Shown piece by piece: positions 42,381 to 49,969 of a stretch of 64,000 nt of DNA (position 1 is the stretch's first letter; each line of letters begins with the position of its first letter). The notes under the pieces are model-generated. The model worked only from the letters and a program-made list of their open reading frames with translations, had not been told where the DNA came from and did not search any database. A program made the position numbers and the translations under genes. The DNA comes from Palsa-504 sp963744575 (GTDB taxonomy: Bacteria; Actinomycetota; Actinomycetes; Streptosporangiales; Streptosporangiaceae): assembly GCA_963744575.1 (NCBI GenBank), contig CAVUUF010000009.1, forward strand, positions 1 through 64,000, given 5' to 3'.

Positions 42381-43884
42381 ATGGTCGCTGCCCAAGCGTT
42401 GCAACTGCAAGGACGCCGACGGGAAGGAACTCGGGCGCACCTGCCCGAAGCTGACCGGACGCCACCACGGGACAGTGGGCTACAGCACCCGGATACCCAC
42501 CACCAGCGGCGTCCGGGAACTTCGGCGGTTCGGCTTTGCCACCAAAGGCGATGCTGATGCGGCCGCCACGCAGGTGTGGGACTTGATCAAGCTAGGCGGG
42601 GCTGATACCGGGACTCAGCAGCGCATCGGTGATCTCATCTTCCGGCCCACGGCCCGCGGCGGCCAGCTTCCCTCCGTGGAGGACGTCCGCCGTCGTCTCG
42701 GCCTGCGCCGCGAACTAGACGCCAGCGAGACGTTCGGCGAGGCCTGGGCGGCATGGCTGGCCGGCAGGCGCAAGGCGCGCGACAGCTACGCCAACACCCT
42801 CGAGCAGCACGGCCGCAACTGGCTGCTGCCCGTACTGAAGGACGTCGCGCTAGACCGGCTGACCGGCGAGCACTGCGCGCTGGTCTTCGAGCGGATCGAC
42901 ATGTTCAATGAGGAGATCGAGGCGGCGCGGGAGGCCGACCGCAAGCCCATGCTGCCCGGCGACGTCCGCGGGCGCACCAGGTATACCGGCGTCGCCACCC
43001 AGCACCGCATCTACGGCGTCCTGCGCAAGTTTCTGAACGACCAGTGGAAGCGGGCGCACAAGATCCCGTTCAACCCGATCTACATGGTCGAGCTGGAAAC
43101 TGAGACGCGGGCCGCGCCGCTGGTGTGGGACCCGGACCAGGTCGCTCACTTCCTGGACTTCACCATGGATGACCGGCTCGCGCTGCTGTGGCGGCTCGTG
43201 CTGCTGCGCGGGTTCCGCCGCGGCGAGATATGCGGGCTCGCCGATGCCGACGTCGACACCGCCCGGGCCGCCGTGACAGTCAACGTGGCGCTCGTTCAGG
43301 TCGGCGGCAGGCTGGTGTGGGGCCGGCCGAAGTCGAAGGCCGGCGAGCGCGTCGTGGCCCTGGACAGCGGCAGCGTCGCCAGCGTGAAGGCGCATCGCAC
43401 TCTGCGCAAGCGCGAGCGCCTGGCGGCCGGGGAGGCCTGGGCGGATTCCGGCCGGATGTTCACGGACGAACTCGGAGAGGCGCTGCACCCGGACTACGTC
43501 TCCCGGCGCTTCCGCGAGCTGGCAAAGGGGTCCGCGCTGCCGGTCATCAAGTTCCATGCCGCGCGGCACACGGCGGCGACGCTCGCGCTCGAGGCGGGCA
43601 TCGATATCAAGATCGTGTCCGAGCAGCTCGGTCACTCCACAACGCGGATAACTCAGGACCTCTACCAGCACGTCCGGCACCAGGTGCACGCGGACTCAGC
43701 GGAGAAAGTCGTGGCCTTGCCTTCCGGCCTCAAGGGCGCGAAGGGGACCGGATCACGACCGGATGCGTCCTTCTTGCGTCCGTCCCGGCCGCTCCCGCTA
43801 TGCCGATGGGAGTGGCCGGACACGTTCCTGCTGGTCAGCGGAGGGCGTGGGATTCGAACCCACGAGGACGCGTCAACGCCCTAA
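42370..43884 (+). CDS. site-specific tyrosine integrase of the element
   Basis: 504 residues from GTG 42370 with GGAAGGAG 10 bp upstream. N-terminal AP2-like/zinc-ribbon region (Cys-Asn-Cys-Lys-Asp-Ala-Asp-Gly-Lys), a SAM-like core-binding domain at about 110-210, then the catalytic residues: Arg in Leu-Leu-Arg-Gly-Phe-Arg-Arg-Gly-Glu, His-Ala-Ala-Arg-His-Thr, Leu-Gly-His-Ser and the nucleophile Tyr in Gln-Asp-Leu-Tyr-Gln-His. The last 16 residues (Gly-Gly-Arg-Gly-Ile-Arg-Thr-His-Glu) are encoded inside the att repeat, on the strand opposite the tRNA. All catalytic residues are present, so excision may still work. Confidence 0.95.
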   Translation: MSGKWSLPKRCNCKDADGKELGRTCPKLTGRHHGTVGYSTRIPTTSGVRELRRFGFATKGDADAAATQVWDLIKLGGADTGTQQRIGDLIFRPTARGGQLPSVEDVRRRLGLRRELDASETFGEAWAAWLAGRRKARDSYANTLEQHGRNWLLPVLKDVALDRLTGEHCALVFERIDMFNEEIEAAREADRKPMLPGDVRGRTRYTGVATQHRIYGVLRKFLNDQWKRAHKIPFNPIYMVELETETRAAPLVWDPDQVAHFLDFTMDDRLALLWRLVLLRGFRRGEICGLADADVDTARAAVTVNVALVQVGGRLVWGRPKSKAGERVVALDSGSVASVKAHRTLRKRERLAAGEAWADSGRMFTDELGEALHPDYVSRRFRELAKGSALPVIKFHAARHTAATLALEAGIDIKIVSEQLGHSTTRITQDLYQHVRHQVHADSAEKVVALPSGLKGAKGTGSRPDASFLRPSRPLPLCRWEWPDTFLLVSGGRGIRTHEDASTP

Positions 43885-43896
43885 TGGTTTTCAAGA
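43837..43896. repeat. attR, 60-bp direct repeat within tRNA-Ser(TGA)
   Basis: Identical to 9323-9382. It contains the end of the integrase gene on the plus strand and the 3' half of the tRNA on the minus strand, from anticodon loop to just past the discriminator base. Confidence 0.95.
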
Positions 43897-43927
43897 CCAT
43901 CGCCATCGGCCACTAGGCGAGCCCTCC
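43839..43927 (-). tRNA. tRNA-Ser (anticodon TGA), integration target
   Basis: Minus strand: acceptor GGAGGGC/GCCCTCC, G discriminator, long variable arm (TTAGGGCGTTGACGCGTCCT), T-arm GGGTTCGAATCCC and anticodon loop TCTTGAA. The gene is complete; its 5' part (43897-43927) is original chromosome while its 3' half was supplied by the element. Confidence 0.95.
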
Positions 43928-43933
43928 TGAGGG

Positions 43934-45394
43934 TCACCAGCCTACGGTAAACCCGGACTGGGACGTCATCCGGCGCGGCCAGGCGAACCCGTCGCCGACG
44001 ACGGCGGCCAGCGCCAGGTACGCCTCCGCGGTGTCGCCGCCGAGCAGGTCCAGGTCGATCTCCGCGCCCTCCTCCAGGTGCGGGTCGTAGGGGATCCGGG
44101 CCACCGCGCGGCAGCGGGAGGCGAAGTGGTGCTCGAGCCGGTCGAGATCGACCGCGCTCTTGCTCTTCGGCCGGATCGCGGACAGCACCACGACCCCGTT
44201 CCTGACCAGGTCGCCGCAGTTGTGCGCCTCCAGCCAGTCCAGCGTGGCGCTCGCGCTCCGCGCGCCGTCCACCGAAGGCGAGCTGACCAGGATGATCTGG
44301 TCGGCCAGCCGCAGAACGCCGGACATGGCCGAATGCAGCAAGCCGGTGCCGCAGTCGGTGATGCAGATGGAGTAGAAGTGCTCGAGCACCTGCGCCACGT
44401 CACAGTAGTCGTCCGCGCCGAACGCGACCGACACCGCGGGATCGCGATCGGAGCCGAGCACCTCCAGCCGGCTTGGCAGCTGCGAGGTGAAGGCGCGGAC
44501 GTCGCCGTACCGCGCGACCTGGCTGCGCTCGTTCAGCAGGTCCCTGATCGTCGCGGCCGTCTCGAGCCGGACCTTGTCCGACAGCGTGCCGCGATCGGGG
44601 TTGGCGTCGACGGCGATCACCCGGTCGCCGCGCAGCGTGGCGAGAGTCGCGCCGAGGCCCACCGCGGCCGTCGTCTTGCCCACGCCGCCCTTGAGGCTGA
44701 GCACGGCGACCCGGTGATGACCGCCCCAGACCTGGGTTCTGACCCGGTTGATGAGATCCCGGCGGCGCATTTCGGCCGCTGATTCACCGAACCGCAGCAG
44801 TCCGCCGGTCACCCGGTACACGCTGCGGCGCCAGCCCGACCCAGGAGCCGCCGGCTTGCCGTGCAGCAGCGACTCGGCGGTCAGGCTGTCGGAGGTCTCC
44901 CGCGCGTACTCGGGCTCGGCGACCTGGGGAAGCGCGGCGGGTGCCTCGTCCCAGGGCATGCGGCGGGCATCGCCCGGCGGCAGGACCCTGGTCGGCAGCG
45001 GCGCGCTCGCGGCGGCCGGCAGCGGCTCCATCACCGGCAGCGGTTCCGCGTCGGGTACCAGGCCGAACTCTCTCCCGTAGCCCGGGTCCCCGGCGTGGCC
45101 CAGCTCGGCGTAGCCATGGTCCGGCGGGTACCCCGCATCCGGCGCGTATTCCAGATCCGGCGCGTACTGCAGGCCGGGCGGGTAGCAGGGATCCTGCGGG
45201 TAACCCGGCTCCCCGCGGCCGGGGCGCCCGGGATAGTCGTCCGGCGCGACCGGCTCGACCCGGTCACCCCGGCCGGGCCACCCGCGGAAGGGCGGGAAGG
45301 CGTCGCCGTCGTGTCCGGCGAACGGACCGGGACCGCGCGGATAGTCAGCTGTGCCTTCGCCGAAGATCTGCGGCGTATCGTTGTTCATCGTCAC
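43934..45394 (-). CDS. MinD/ParA family ATPase with Pro/Tyr-rich N-terminus
   Basis: 486 residues. The first 200 are low-complexity and rich in Pro, Gly, Tyr and Asp (Tyr-Pro-Pro-Asp, Gly-Tyr-Pro-Gln repeats). The ATPase follows: deviant Walker A Leu-Lys-Gly-Gly-Val-Gly-Lys-Thr-Thr near residue 235, Asp-Ala-Asn-Pro-Asp-Arg-Gly-Thr (A'), and Ile-Thr-Asp-Cys-Gly-Thr-Gly (Walker B). This layout occurs in actinobacterial ParA-like proteins linked to secretion or polar positioning. GTG 45394 or ATG 45388. First intact chromosomal gene right of the element. Confidence 0.87.
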   Translation of the reverse strand: MTMNNDTPQIFGEGTADYPRGPGPFAGHDGDAFPPFRGWPGRGDRVEPVAPDDYPGRPGRGEPGYPQDPCYPPGLQYAPDLEYAPDAGYPPDHGYAELGHAGDPGYGREFGLVPDAEPLPVMEPLPAAASAPLPTRVLPPGDARRMPWDEAPAALPQVAEPEYARETSDSLTAESLLHGKPAAPGSGWRRSVYRVTGGLLRFGESAAEMRRRDLINRVRTQVWGGHHRVAVLSLKGGVGKTTAAVGLGATLATLRGDRVIAVDANPDRGTLSDKVRLETAATIRDLLNERSQVARYGDVRAFTSQLPSRLEVLGSDRDPAVSVAFGADDYCDVAQVLEHFYSICITDCGTGLLHSAMSGVLRLADQIILVSSPSVDGARSASATLDWLEAHNCGDLVRNGVVVLSAIRPKSKSAVDLDRLEHHFASRCRAVARIPYDPHLEEGAEIDLDLLGGDTAEAYLALAAVVGDGFAWPRRMTSQSGFTVGW

Positions 45395-45585
45395 GGGCCG
45401 TCCCTCGTGGTCCTCATGGGCGGGTGCGCATGCGGGCCGGGTGCGTATATCTCCGAGCGTATGTCAAACGAGGCGCGATTTCGACACCCAGCGCACAGGA
45501 TTGGTAGCACTGAGTCGCGATCACTGCCTCGTTGGCTCGTGGATGACACAGTTGGGCCGCCCGGCCACCGAACGAAGGAGAGGTC

Positions 45586-46566
45586 ATGCACGCCGTCGTC
45601 ATCACCGAACCCGGCGAGCCCGAGGTGCTGCGCTGGCTCGAGGTGCCCGACCCGGTTCCCGGCCCCGGTGAGGTGGTCATCGACGTCGCCGCCAGCGGCG
45701 TCAACCGGGCGGACCTGATGCAACGGCAGGGCCACTACCCGCCGCCGCCCGGCGCGCCGCCGTATCCCGGCCTGGAGTGCTCGGGCCGGGTCCGGGCCGT
45801 CGGCAACGGCGTCGCCGCCTGGCGGCCCGGCGACGAGGTGTGCGCGCTGCTGTCCGGCGGCGGCTACGCGGAGCAGGTCGTGGTGCCCGCCGGGCAGCTC
45901 CTGCCGGTGCCCGCGCAGGTCGGCACCACCACCGCCGCCGCGTTCCCGGAGACCGCGTGCACGGTGTACGCCAACGTCTTCCAGCTGGCCCGGCTGACCG
46001 CCGGGGAGACGCTGCTCGTGCACGGCGGCAGCAGCGGGATCGGCACGATGGCGATCCAGCTGGGCAAGGCCTTCGGCGCCCGGGTGGCCTGCACCGCGGG
46101 GTCGCCGGAGAAGCTGGCGCGCTGCCGCGAGCTCGGCGCCGACCTGGCCGTCAACTACCGGGACACCGATTTCGTCGCGGCGCTGCTCCGCGCCACCGGC
46201 GGCGCGGGAGCCGACGTGATCCTCGACATCATGGGCGCCAGCTACCTGGCCCGTAACCTCGCCGCGCTGGCCGCCGGCGGCCGGCTGGTCATCATCGGCC
46301 GGCAGGGCGGCAGCCGGGCCGAAATGGACCTGGGCGTCTTGCAGGGCAAGCGGGCCAGCGTGCACGCCACGACGCTGCGGGCCCGGCCGGACCGGGAGAA
46401 GGCCGCGGTCGTGACGGCCGTTCGCGAGCACGTGTGGCCGCTCATCGACGCCGGGAAGGTCGCCGCCGTCATCGACAGGGAGCTGCCGATGTCACAGGCG
46501 GCCCAGGCGCACCGGGCCATGGCGGCCAGCGAGCACATCGGCAAGATCTTGCTGCTGCCGGAATGA
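45586..46566 (+). CDS. NAD(P)H quinone oxidoreductase (MDR, zeta-crystallin type)
   Basis: 326 residues, a zinc-less medium-chain reductase. GroES-like N-domain with Asn-Arg-Ala-Asp-Leu-Met-Gln-Arg-Gln-Gly-His-Tyr-Pro-Pro-Pro, the Rossmann motif Val-His-Gly-Gly-Ser-Ser-Gly-Ile-Gly-Thr near residue 147, and Asn-Tyr-Arg-Asp-Thr-Asp-Phe. Reduces quinones or alkenals with NADPH. AAGGAG precedes ATG 45586. Divergent from the ParA gene; followed by a hairpin and bpa. Confidence 0.9.
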   Translation: MHAVVITEPGEPEVLRWLEVPDPVPGPGEVVIDVAASGVNRADLMQRQGHYPPPPGAPPYPGLECSGRVRAVGNGVAAWRPGDEVCALLSGGGYAEQVVVPAGQLLPVPAQVGTTTAAAFPETACTVYANVFQLARLTAGETLLVHGGSSGIGTMAIQLGKAFGARVACTAGSPEKLARCRELGADLAVNYRDTDFVAALLRATGGAGADVILDIMGASYLARNLAALAAGGRLVIIGRQGGSRAEMDLGVLQGKRASVHATTLRARPDREKAAVVTAVREHVWPLIDAGKVAAVIDRELPMSQAAQAHRAMAASEHIGKILLLPE

Positions 46567-46568
46567 AC

Positions 46569-46593
46569 CCCGCCGCCCTGAGCAGGCGGCGGG
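46569..46593 (+). terminator. hairpin after the oxidoreductase gene
   Basis: CCCGCCGCC and GGCGGCGGG are separated by 7 nt directly past the stop. No T-run follows, as usual in these GC-rich genomes. It lies 19 bp before the next ATG, so it may also attenuate bpa. Confidence 0.55.
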
Positions 46594-46611
46594 ATCCGAC
46601 AGACTAGGGGG

Positions 46612-47154
46612 ATGAACGACGGGATGAACCCTCAGGCACAAGAGCACCCGCAGGTCCTCGTGGTGGGCCCGGACGGCATCGCGACGTCCGGCGGCGAGCC
46701 GGGAGAGAACGCCAGCCGAGAGCGGCCGGTCACCGAGATGGTCGAGCAGCCGGCCAAGGTCATGCGGATCGGCAACATGATCAGGCAGCTGCTCGAGGAG
46801 GTCCGGGCGGCGCCGCTGGACGAGAAGAGCCGGGCCAGGCTGAAAGGGATCCACCAGAGCTCGATCAAGGAGCTCGAGGACGGGCTGGCACCCGAGCTCG
46901 TCGACGAACTGGAGCGGCTGTCGCTGCCGTTCACCGAGGAGGAGCTGCCGAGCGAGGCCGAGCTGCGGATCGCCCAGGCACAGCTGGTGGGCTGGCTGGA
47001 AGGCCTGTTCCACGGCATCCAGACCACCCTGTTCGCCCAGCAGATGGCGGCCCGGGCCCAGCTCGAGCAGATGCGCCGCGCGCTGCCGCCCGGGATGATG
47101 CCGCAGCCCGACCAGGAAACTCACCAGCGGCCAGGCTCAGGTCCGTACCTGTAA
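46612..47154 (+). CDS. bpa: bacterial proteasome activator Bpa/PafE
   Basis: 180 residues of the DUF2587/Bpa family, an ATP-independent ring that opens the 20S proteasome. The core helical bundle (Val-Thr-Glu-Met-Val-Glu-Gln-Pro-Ala-Lys-Val-Met-Arg-Ile-Gly to Leu-Phe-His-Gly-Ile-Gln-Thr-Thr-Leu) is well conserved; both ends are disordered. The last four residues Gly-Pro-Tyr-Leu correspond to the Gly-Gln-Tyr-Leu docking tail of the mycobacterial protein. ATG 46612; a second ATG lies at 46624. Its presence implies a proteasome elsewhere in this genome. Confidence 0.93.
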   Translation: MNDGMNPQAQEHPQVLVVGPDGIATSGGEPGENASRERPVTEMVEQPAKVMRIGNMIRQLLEEVRAAPLDEKSRARLKGIHQSSIKELEDGLAPELVDELERLSLPFTEEELPSEAELRIAQAQLVGWLEGLFHGIQTTLFAQQMAARAQLEQMRRALPPGMMPQPDQETHQRPGSGPYL

Positions 47155-47226
47155 AGATCATTTTCCCGAACGGACCGGGCGCGTGCCCCGCCGAACGGGA
47201 CTGCGGCACCGGGCCACGGGTGGCTG

Positions 47227-48138
47227 CTACGGACGGCCGAAGCGCAGCCGCCCCAGCCAGGCGGCGGCCGCGGCGAACTCCGCGTCCGAGGTACCCGGCC
47301 GGACGTGGGTGACGCCGCCGTCGCACCTGGCGTAGCTGCCGAGGAAGCGCACTTCGCGGCAAACCCGGCGCAACCCCATCAGCGCCTCGCCGACCCGTGC
47401 GTCATCGACGTGGCCCTCGCAGTCGATGAAGAAGTAGTACTGGCCGAGCCGGCCGCCGGTGGGCCGCGACTGGATCGTGGTCAGGTTGATGCCGCGCACC
47501 GCGAATTCGGTCAGGATCTCAAGCAGTGCGCCCGGGTGGTCCTCGATCAGGAACGCGGCCAGCGACGTGCGGTCCGCGCCGGTGCGTGCGGGCAGCGGCC
47601 GGGGCGGCGAGACCACCACGAACCGGGTGACGGCGTTGGCCCGGTCGTGCACGTCCGGCGCGATGACCTCCAGGCCGTACCGGTCCGCGGCGAACGCGCC
47701 GGCCAACGCAGCGTCCACGTGCCCGTCCGCGGCCTGACGGGCCGCCTCCGCGTTGGACGCCAGCGGCACCCATTCGCTGTCCGGCAGGCTGGCGGCGAGC
47801 CAGCCCCGGCACTGTGGCATGGCCTGCGGGTGACCGCCGATCCGCTTGACGTCGCCGAGAACGGTCCCCGGCCTGGCCAGCAGCGCGAACGCGATGGGAA
47901 TCTGCAGTTCCGCCACGATAACCAGATCGTGCCCGGCGGCCAGGCCGTCGAGGGTCGCGGTAACGACCCCCTCGACCGAGCTCTCGATGGGGACCACGGC
48001 CCGTTCCGCCGCGCCGTCGCGCACGGTGGTGAGGGCGGCCTGGATGGTGGGGCAGGACAGCGGCTCGGCACCCGGGTCGACGGCACGCAGCGCCGCCTCG
48101 GAAAACGTCCCCTCGGGTCCCAGGTAGGCATATGGCAT
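47227..48138 (-). CDS. pheA: prephenate dehydratase
   Basis: 303 residues. N-terminal catalytic domain: Tyr-Leu-Gly-Pro-Glu-Gly-Thr-Phe-Ser at the start, Pro-Ile-Glu-Ser-Ser-Val-Glu-Gly near residue 52, and Ala-Val-Thr-Arg-Phe near residue 170 with the conserved Thr-Arg-Phe. C-terminal ACT domain: Asp-His-Pro-Gly-Ala-Leu and Leu-Thr-Thr-Ile-Gln-Ser-Arg-Pro, where Glu-Ser-Arg-Pro is more usual, for phenylalanine feedback. Makes phenylpyruvate for phenylalanine synthesis. ATG 48138 is used; ATG 48147 is an alternative. Confidence 0.95.
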   Translation of the reverse strand: MPYAYLGPEGTFSEAALRAVDPGAEPLSCPTIQAALTTVRDGAAERAVVPIESSVEGVVTATLDGLAAGHDLVIVAELQIPIAFALLARPGTVLGDVKRIGGHPQAMPQCRGWLAASLPDSEWVPLASNAEAARQAADGHVDAALAGAFAADRYGLEVIAPDVHDRANAVTRFVVVSPPRPLPARTGADRTSLAAFLIEDHPGALLEILTEFAVRGINLTTIQSRPTGGRLGQYYFFIDCEGHVDDARVGEALMGLRRVCREVRFLGSYARCDGGVTHVRPGTSDAEFAAAAAWLGRLRFGRP

Positions 48139-48202
48139 AGCCCACATGATGCCAGTACGGCGGGGTGCGTGGCGCGGCCGCGCCAGGGCAGGTGGCCGCT
48201 GG

Positions 48203-48685
48203 TCAGGCCGCCGACATCGGCGGGCGCGTCCGGACCGTCGGGCGGGGGTCGGGCGCCCGCTCGACGTCCGGCAGGCCCTGCCCGAGCCGCGCCGCCCGGA
48301 CGGCGTGCTCTTCTTCCGGTGACAGCGTCTGCGCGCCCACCCCGGACCGCACGACCTTGGCGTAGGTACGGGTCTCCGACCGGCCGTTGATCGAGCTGAG
48401 CACCACGCCGTCACCGAGCGCGTTGAGCAGCGCGACCGAGAAGGAAAGCTGGCCGGACATCTCGCTCAGCGCGTCATAGCGCAGCACCGCGAGGTCGCGC
48501 AGTGCCCGGGGATCCACGGTCCCGCGCGAACCCACGCTGCCGTTGATCAGCGCCGTGCACTCGGCTACCGCCCGGGCGGCCCGGCGGTGCGCGATGATCG
48601 CGATCAGGATACCGACCGCGCCCACGACCGGGCCGGCCGCCACCTGCGCATCGTGTATCACGGCAACCGGTATCACGGGACGCAC
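48203..48685 (-). CDS. DUF4446 family protein
   Basis: 160 residues. One N-terminal membrane helix (Gly-Pro-Val-Val-Gly-Ala-Val-Gly-Ile-Leu-Ile-Ala-Ile-Ile), then Arg-Tyr-Asp-Ala-Leu-Ser-Glu-Met-Ser-Gly-Gln-Leu-Ser-Phe-Ser-Val-Ala-Leu-Leu and Gly-Val-Val-Leu-Ser-Ser-Ile-Asn-Gly-Arg-Ser-Glu-Thr-Arg, the DUF4446 signature. Family function is unknown. Commonly found near serS/pheA in actinomycetes. Start ATG 48685 by frame length. Confidence 0.8.
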   Translation of the reverse strand: MRPVIPVAVIHDAQVAAGPVVGAVGILIAIIAHRRAARAVAECTALINGSVGSRGTVDPRALRDLAVLRYDALSEMSGQLSFSVALLNALGDGVVLSSINGRSETRTYAKVVRSGVGAQTLSPEEEHAVRAARLGQGLPDVERAPDPRPTVRTRPPMSAA

Positions 48686-48703
48686 TATATCGATTATGGC
48701 AAG

Positions 48704-49969
48704 TTAACCAGCGGCAACGCGCCGGCCCGCGGCGGGCAGCCGGGCGATTACCAGGATCAGCACCACGGCCGCGATACCGAAGGCATCCTGGACCACCCTG
48801 GCCGCCAGCGCCGGCACGCCCGGCTGGCCGAGCAGCGACTGGCCCCACCAGGGAACGGTCAGGGCGAAGAACGTCGCGGTGGCCGCCGCGATGACGACCC
48901 GCGGCCGGGACCGCCCGTCGGCCAGGATCGCCCCGATGACCAGCACAACCACGACGAAGTGGTGGATCCAGGAAACCGGCGAGAGCAGTACCCAGAGCAG
49001 CGCGGTGACCGCGATCGCCTCCATTTCCCGCGATTCCCCGGCCAGCCGCCTGACCAGCGCGAAGCCGGCCACCGCCACCGCGACGGCCAGCGCGGCCCAC
49101 AGCGCGCCGGGGGCCTGGCCGGGCAGGAATTCCCTGAGCAGCATGCCGCGCAGCGACTGGTTGGACGTGCCCGAGTTGGACCCGAGCCGCCCGGATTGGA
49201 AGACGGCGCTCGTCCAGTAGCTGGCCGAATCGTCCGGCAGCAGCAGCCAGGCGCCGGTGGTGCAGGCCAACGCGGTGATGGCCGCGGTCAGCGCGGCGCG
49301 CCGGCGCCCCGACAGCCACAGGTACACGATGAACACCCCGGGCACCAGCTTGATCGCGGTGGCCAGCCCCACCAGGACACCGCGCGGCCAGCGCGGCGCG
49401 CGAGCCGCGCAGTCCGCCACGGACATCGCCAGCAGGACCATGTCCACCTGGCCGAATCGGATCTCGTCCCGCATCGGGAACAGGTACGCGCAGGCGACGA
49501 AGATGACCGCGAACACGGCCGCGCGCGGCGGCCCGGACGTCCGGCGCAGTAGCGGCGCGAACGCGAACCAGATGACCACCGCGAGCGGCAGGTAGATGAC
49601 CGGCACCCAGGCCAGCTGGGCGGCTGGCCAGGGCAGCAGCGCCAGCGGCACCGCGAAGAGCGCGGCGGCCGGCGGGTAGGTGAACGGGAGCAGCTGGGGC
49701 GGCTGGGTCAGCATGCCGTTTAGCGGCTGGCCCTGAAGCACGCTCAGGCCGCCCGCGCGGTAGACGCTGAGGTCCACCATCCGCTGGTCGGGCACGCTGG
49801 TCAGGTACCCGCGCACCAGCGGCTCCACGGCGGCCAGCGCCGCGATCCAGGCCAGCACCGCGAGGGCGGTGACCGCCCATGGCGGCCAGCCGGCCAGCCG
49901 GCCGGGCCAGCTCGCGGGTCCCCGGCCGCCCGCCTCGGCCGCAGCCGGGACCCCGGTGGCGGTACTCAA
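48704..49969 (-). CDS. GT87-type (DUF2029) membrane glycosyltransferase
   Basis: 421 residues with about ten hydrophobic helices. The GT-C signature Asp-Leu-Ser-Val-Tyr-Arg-Ala-Gly-Gly near residue 60 and Pro-Phe-Thr-Tyr-Pro-Pro-Ala-Ala-Ala-Leu-Phe near residue 92 match polyprenyl-phosphate-mannose users of the GT87 family; Asn-Gln-Ser-Leu-Arg-Gly-Met-Leu is also typical. TTG 49969 overlaps the preceding stop by 4 bp (TTGA); no other start fits. Last gene of the GT2-GT-C-GT-C operon. Confidence 0.85.
   Translation of the reverse strand: MSTATGVPAAAEAGGRGPASWPGRLAGWPPWAVTALAVLAWIAALAAVEPLVRGYLTSVPDQRMVDLSVYRAGGLSVLQGQPLNGMLTQPPQLLPFTYPPAAALFAVPLALLPWPAAQLAWVPVIYLPLAVVIWFAFAPLLRRTSGPPRAAVFAVIFVACAYLFPMRDEIRFGQVDMVLLAMSVADCAARAPRWPRGVLVGLATAIKLVPGVFIVYLWLSGRRRAALTAAITALACTTGAWLLLPDDSASYWTSAVFQSGRLGSNSGTSNQSLRGMLLREFLPGQAPGALWAALAVAVAVAGFALVRRLAGESREMEAIAVTALLWVLLSPVSWIHHFVVVVLVIGAILADGRSRPRVVIAAATATFFALTVPWWGQSLLGQPGVPALAARVVQDAFGIAAVVLILVIARLPAAGRRVAAG

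Larger units (their letters stand above)
9323..43896. mobile_element. integrated element in tRNA-Ser(TGA), about 34.5 kb
   Basis: Bounded by the 60-bp direct repeats. The integrase (42370-43884) lies at the right end next to the complete tRNA, preceded by regulators, an excisionase, primase-polymerase and helicase: the usual right-end module of actinomycete integrative elements. No FtsK/TraB-type translocase, relaxase or phage structural gene is recognisable, and the primase-polymerase is frameshifted. It therefore looks like a decaying integrative element or satellite that collected cargo and five insertion sequences. Precise crossover lies somewhere within the 60 bp. Confidence 0.9.

Noticed and set aside
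9383..43836. Prophage
   Set aside because: No capsid, portal, terminase, tail or lysis gene is recognisable, and the replication/integration module is of integrative-element type.
388..43884. One continuous element using both serine tRNAs
   Set aside because: The 60-bp repeat defines the right element; no copy of the tRNA-Ser(GCT) end exists elsewhere in the window, so the left scar is kept separate.
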